Assembly: GCA_003133665.1 (NCBI GenBank)
Contig: PKYK01000019.1
Location: 1 to 64,000, forward strand
Reading direction: 5' to 3'
Length of the DNA: 64,000 nt
From: Acidimicrobiaceae bacterium
Lineage (GTDB): Bacteria > Actinomycetota > Acidimicrobiia > Acidimicrobiales > RAAP-2
Position 1 is the stretch's first letter, and each line of letters opens with the position of its first letter. Below the pieces are notes generated by a model. It did not search any database, was not told where the DNA came from, and saw nothing but the letters and a program-made list of their open reading frames with translations. Position numbers and translations under genes: made by a program. This document shows, in pieces, positions 61,825 to 64,000 of this stretch.

Positions 61825-62888
61825 CAGCCCGGTCCGCCGGGCATCTGGTGGCAGTACCACGCGGATTGACGACCGACCCCCCGCTCACAACGCAGACCCG
61901 ACTCGTGCGCGGCGCGCAGCACTTCATCCACTCGTGGCTGCAGCTCGGCGCGCGACGGTGCCCGCACCGTGGCGAACACCGCCACTCGCAGCAGCGATCG
62001 GCCGCTGGCGACCAACGCCTCACGTTGGCCCAGACGCTCCAGGGAACGATTCACCAGCGCGGTCCGACGAAACCCAGCGGCGAGCGAAGTGGCGCCATCG
62101 CTTCGATGACGGTGCACGGCTCGCTCCGTGACGCGCCGGGCCCGTGATCCGGCGATGACGTCGAGATGCAGGGAGACGGTGATTTCGCTGGTGGCGTGTT
62201 GCAGTTTCTCCAGCATCGCCTGGCCACTCGACACGGCCGTGAAGTCCCGGATCCGAAGAACGCGAACGGGCCCGCTGGGGGTTCGCACGTAGTTCCAACG
62301 TTCGAGCAGCCACTTCGGCCGACCGGCGGCCGTGCCGACGACGTCGAAGACGAGCCCGTTGTTAGCCAGCCACCCGTCGGGAGGCACGATGGCGTCGGGC
62401 AGCGACAGCAGGGTCCGGGCGCCGCCACCCGACGACCGGACATGAAGCGACACGTGGCGCGACGACTCGCTCGTGGCCAGGCCATCGGCGAACGACGCCA
62501 ATCCGTGGGCAATCTGAACGTCACCACCGGAAAGGTCGAGTCGCCCCCGATGGAGAAGTTCGAATCCCTGGACTACCGCCCGAGCGCGCGCGGAGAGAAT
62601 CAGTGACTCGCCCTGGCGATCGATGGCGACAGTGGTCCACCGTGATCGAGAGCAGAACTGAAGTCCGACCATCAGAAACGCACCGAGCGTCAGGCCGTCG
62701 TAGAACGGCGCAGCGCACGCCAACAGCGCTCCGCCGACGATCACTTCGAGAAGCGAACCGTGGACGCGAAACAACCAGTCGCCGACCAGGCCGATGCCGA
62801 CGATCACCAACACGATTTGATGACGGCGCACTCCAATCCAGCGAGAGTCGGCGTCGGTATCGCCCAGTCCCAGCATTTCATTCATCAA
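61821..62888 (-). CDS. SCO6880/PrgI-like membrane protein of the secretion locus
   Basis: A 355-residue protein with two membrane segments near the N-terminus (VLVIVGIGLVGDWLF and VIVGGALLACAAPFY) and a soluble remainder. The layout, short segments then a VirB4-N-like domain (LTLGAFLMVGLQF, then GLASFADGLATSESSRHVSLHV), resembles the actinobacterial SCO6880 family found next to VirB4. Overlaps the VirB6-like gene by 11 bases and the VirB4-like gene by four. Confidence 0.7.
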   Translation of the reverse strand: MMNEMLGLGDTDADSRWIGVRRHQIVLVIVGIGLVGDWLFRVHGSLLEVIVGGALLACAAPFYDGLTLGAFLMVGLQFCSRSRWTTVAIDRQGESLILSARARAVVQGFELLHRGRLDLSGGDVQIAHGLASFADGLATSESSRHVSLHVRSSGGGARTLLSLPDAIVPPDGWLANNGLVFDVVGTAAGRPKWLLERWNYVRTPSGPVRVLRIRDFTAVSSGQAMLEKLQHATSEITVSLHLDVIAGSRARRVTERAVHRHRSDGATSLAAGFRRTALVNRSLERLGQREALVASGRSLLRVAVFATVRAPSRAELQPRVDEVLRAAHESGLRCERGVGRQSAWYCHQMPGGPGW

Positions 62889-63990
62889 AGTGCCAACCCA
62901 CGACGGGACCGTCGTCGTCTTTGAAGTAGGCGACGTGGCCGCCTCGCAGTTGCGGCTCGCCTATCGGCGGTGGACCGGGCACTCCCCCGGTGGGCGCGAG
63001 TTCGAGGTCGGAGTCGGCCTCCCACATCCCAAACCCCAGGTCCTCGGGACGACCAGTCGGACCGGGCATCGGGACCTCGGGCATGAGCGAACGCACGGCG
63101 GAGCCGAGCGGGGAGGTCGGGGCCTGCTGAACCGTTCGGGTGAAACGCTGACGAATCCCCTCGAGGTTGTGAAGTGCCGACTGCTCGACAAAAGGAATCA
63201 CCCGCAAGAGGAGAAACGGCGAGCACGTCGCCAGCAGCAACGTCACCGCACCGGTGATGATCTGGGTTGCCGACGAGCCCTGCAATTCATCCAGACCCAG
63301 CGAGAGGGCGATGACGATCAGGAATTTGCTCGACGCCACGGCCAGAAAGGTTTCGGCGAGTCGCCAGCCGAGGCGTCGAAAGGACGGGAACGTCGCGAGT
63401 GGCACAACGATGGGCACCAGAACGAGTAGCAGCGTGAGTATCACCGTGCGAACGATGAGTTCGCACCACAGCAACCAGCAGCCCACGACCACGCCCAGTG
63501 CGAGCAGGAACAGTCCGAAGCCCGGTGTTGACGGCGTGAGAGTGGTGAACGCAGCGGCCAACTGGGTCTCGTGTTGCACCACGGTGCTGGCCGCAGTGCC
63601 GGAGAGTTGGTTCAGCGCATCCAACACCAACGCGGCGAAGGGCCGCGCCACGAAGATTGCCAGCACGCACGCGGGCGCCACTCCGAAGTAGGCCCGCCAC
63701 AACGACGAGGCATCACTGTGGTGCAGCGCCTGCAGAGTGGTGACCAAGAGCCCGAGCACCATGAGTGGCGGCGCGAGCACCAGGAGGACATTGAACTCTT
63801 GCGTGGCCGAGCGCACGACCGTTGAGGACTCACTCGCCGAAGTCAAGACTTGACCGGCGGCGTCGAGCAGCCACTGCACACTGGCGAGAACCCAACTGGT
63901 GAGAGCGCCAAACAAATCTCCCAGCGTCGCTTTGGCGATGGAAGTGGTCGCGCAACTCACCGGCGAAAAGAGGCAGAACAAATGCCCCAT
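62878..63990 (-). CDS. VirB6/TrbL-like polytopic membrane protein
   Basis: A 370-residue protein with about six to seven membrane segments (for example VLLVLAPPLMVLGLLVTTL, ACVLAIFVARPFAALVL, LFLLALGVVVGCWLLWCELI, TLLLVLVPIVVPLA, ITGAVTLLLATCSPFLLL) and a Pro-rich, acidic soluble tail. This fits the VirB6/TrbL channel subunit of actinobacterial conjugation-like loci. ATG 63990 is followed directly upstream by the window edge, so an earlier start cannot be excluded. Confidence 0.75.
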   Translation of the reverse strand: MGHLFCLFSPVSCATTSIAKATLGDLFGALTSWVLASVQWLLDAAGQVLTSASESSTVVRSATQEFNVLLVLAPPLMVLGLLVTTLQALHHSDASSLWRAYFGVAPACVLAIFVARPFAALVLDALNQLSGTAASTVVQHETQLAAAFTTLTPSTPGFGLFLLALGVVVGCWLLWCELIVRTVILTLLLVLVPIVVPLATFPSFRRLGWRLAETFLAVASSKFLIVIALSLGLDELQGSSATQIITGAVTLLLATCSPFLLLRVIPFVEQSALHNLEGIRQRFTRTVQQAPTSPLGSAVRSLMPEVPMPGPTGRPEDLGFGMWEADSDLELAPTGGVPGPPPIGEPQLRGGHVAYFKDDDGPVVGWHFDE

Positions 63991-64000
63991 CAGTGGACAC

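Overview
The window is chromosomal DNA from a high-GC actinobacterium, most likely of the class Acidimicrobiia. This is inferred from many GTG starts, dense gene packing, an SRP RNA-dnaX-recR block, actinobacterial acyl-CoA carboxylase and SCO6880-type secretion proteins, and DUF2510/DUF3048/DUF3445 proteins. Species cannot be fixed from the sequence alone. It holds about 55 protein genes, four tRNA genes (Ser-GGA, Ser-CGA, Arg-UCG, Arg-ACG) and an SRP RNA. I found no rRNA and no CRISPR array.

Layout. 1-8081: housekeeping genes (citrate synthase end, RmuC, PhoU, lysC-asd, two cyclophilins, an S51-like protein). 8135-15934: a compact ethylmalonyl-CoA (acetyl-CoA assimilation) cluster with hydroxybutyryl-CoA dehydrogenase, ethylmalonyl-CoA mutase, propionyl-CoA carboxylase beta plus a tiny epsilon-like subunit, epimerase, crotonyl-CoA carboxylase/reductase and thiolase. 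15931-21282: SixA-like phosphatase, UppP, recR, dnaX, ffs, tRNA-Ser(GGA) and an HtrA-like protease. 21625-23790: a divergent crotonase and hydroxyacid dehydrogenase. 24023-30525: a phosphonate locus with a PhnZ-like HD oxygenase, a four-gene aminoethylphosphonate ABC transporter, a phosphonatase-like HAD enzyme and an FAD amine oxidase. 30624-41477: tadA, tRNA-Ser(CGA), an aminotransferase, a cysteine-pair propeller lipoprotein, dehydrogenases, a DUF3445 haem enzyme coupled to a 57-residue membrane protein, and a UDP-sulfoquinovose synthase. 41672-51186: PutA, a DUF3048 protein and a complete LivGFHMK-type ABC transporter.

52751-57468 is the accessory part. Two tRNA-Arg genes that differ at two bases (anticodons UCG and ACG) flank about 4.6 kb carrying a ferritin-like protein, a small lipoprotein, a small HTH protein, a perfect 11-bp-arm palindrome, a tyrosine-recombinase-fold protein that lacks key catalytic residues, and a translationally coupled DDE transposase. 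This trio is the best candidate for an undescribed module. 57539-63990 holds an M20 hydrolase, a ROK/polyphosphate-glucokinase-like kinase and four genes of a reduced type IV secretion-like locus (VirB6, SCO6880, VirB4 and VirD4 types) without a relaxase in view.

Architecture. Six convergent gene pairs share exactly four bases at their stop codons (CTAG, CTAA or TTAA), and six same-strand junctions are GTGA stop/start overlaps. The genome therefore appears strongly compacted and reliant on translational coupling. Apart from PhoU and the small HTH protein there is almost no recognisable regulator, so palindromes in the intergenic gaps are flagged as candidate operators.
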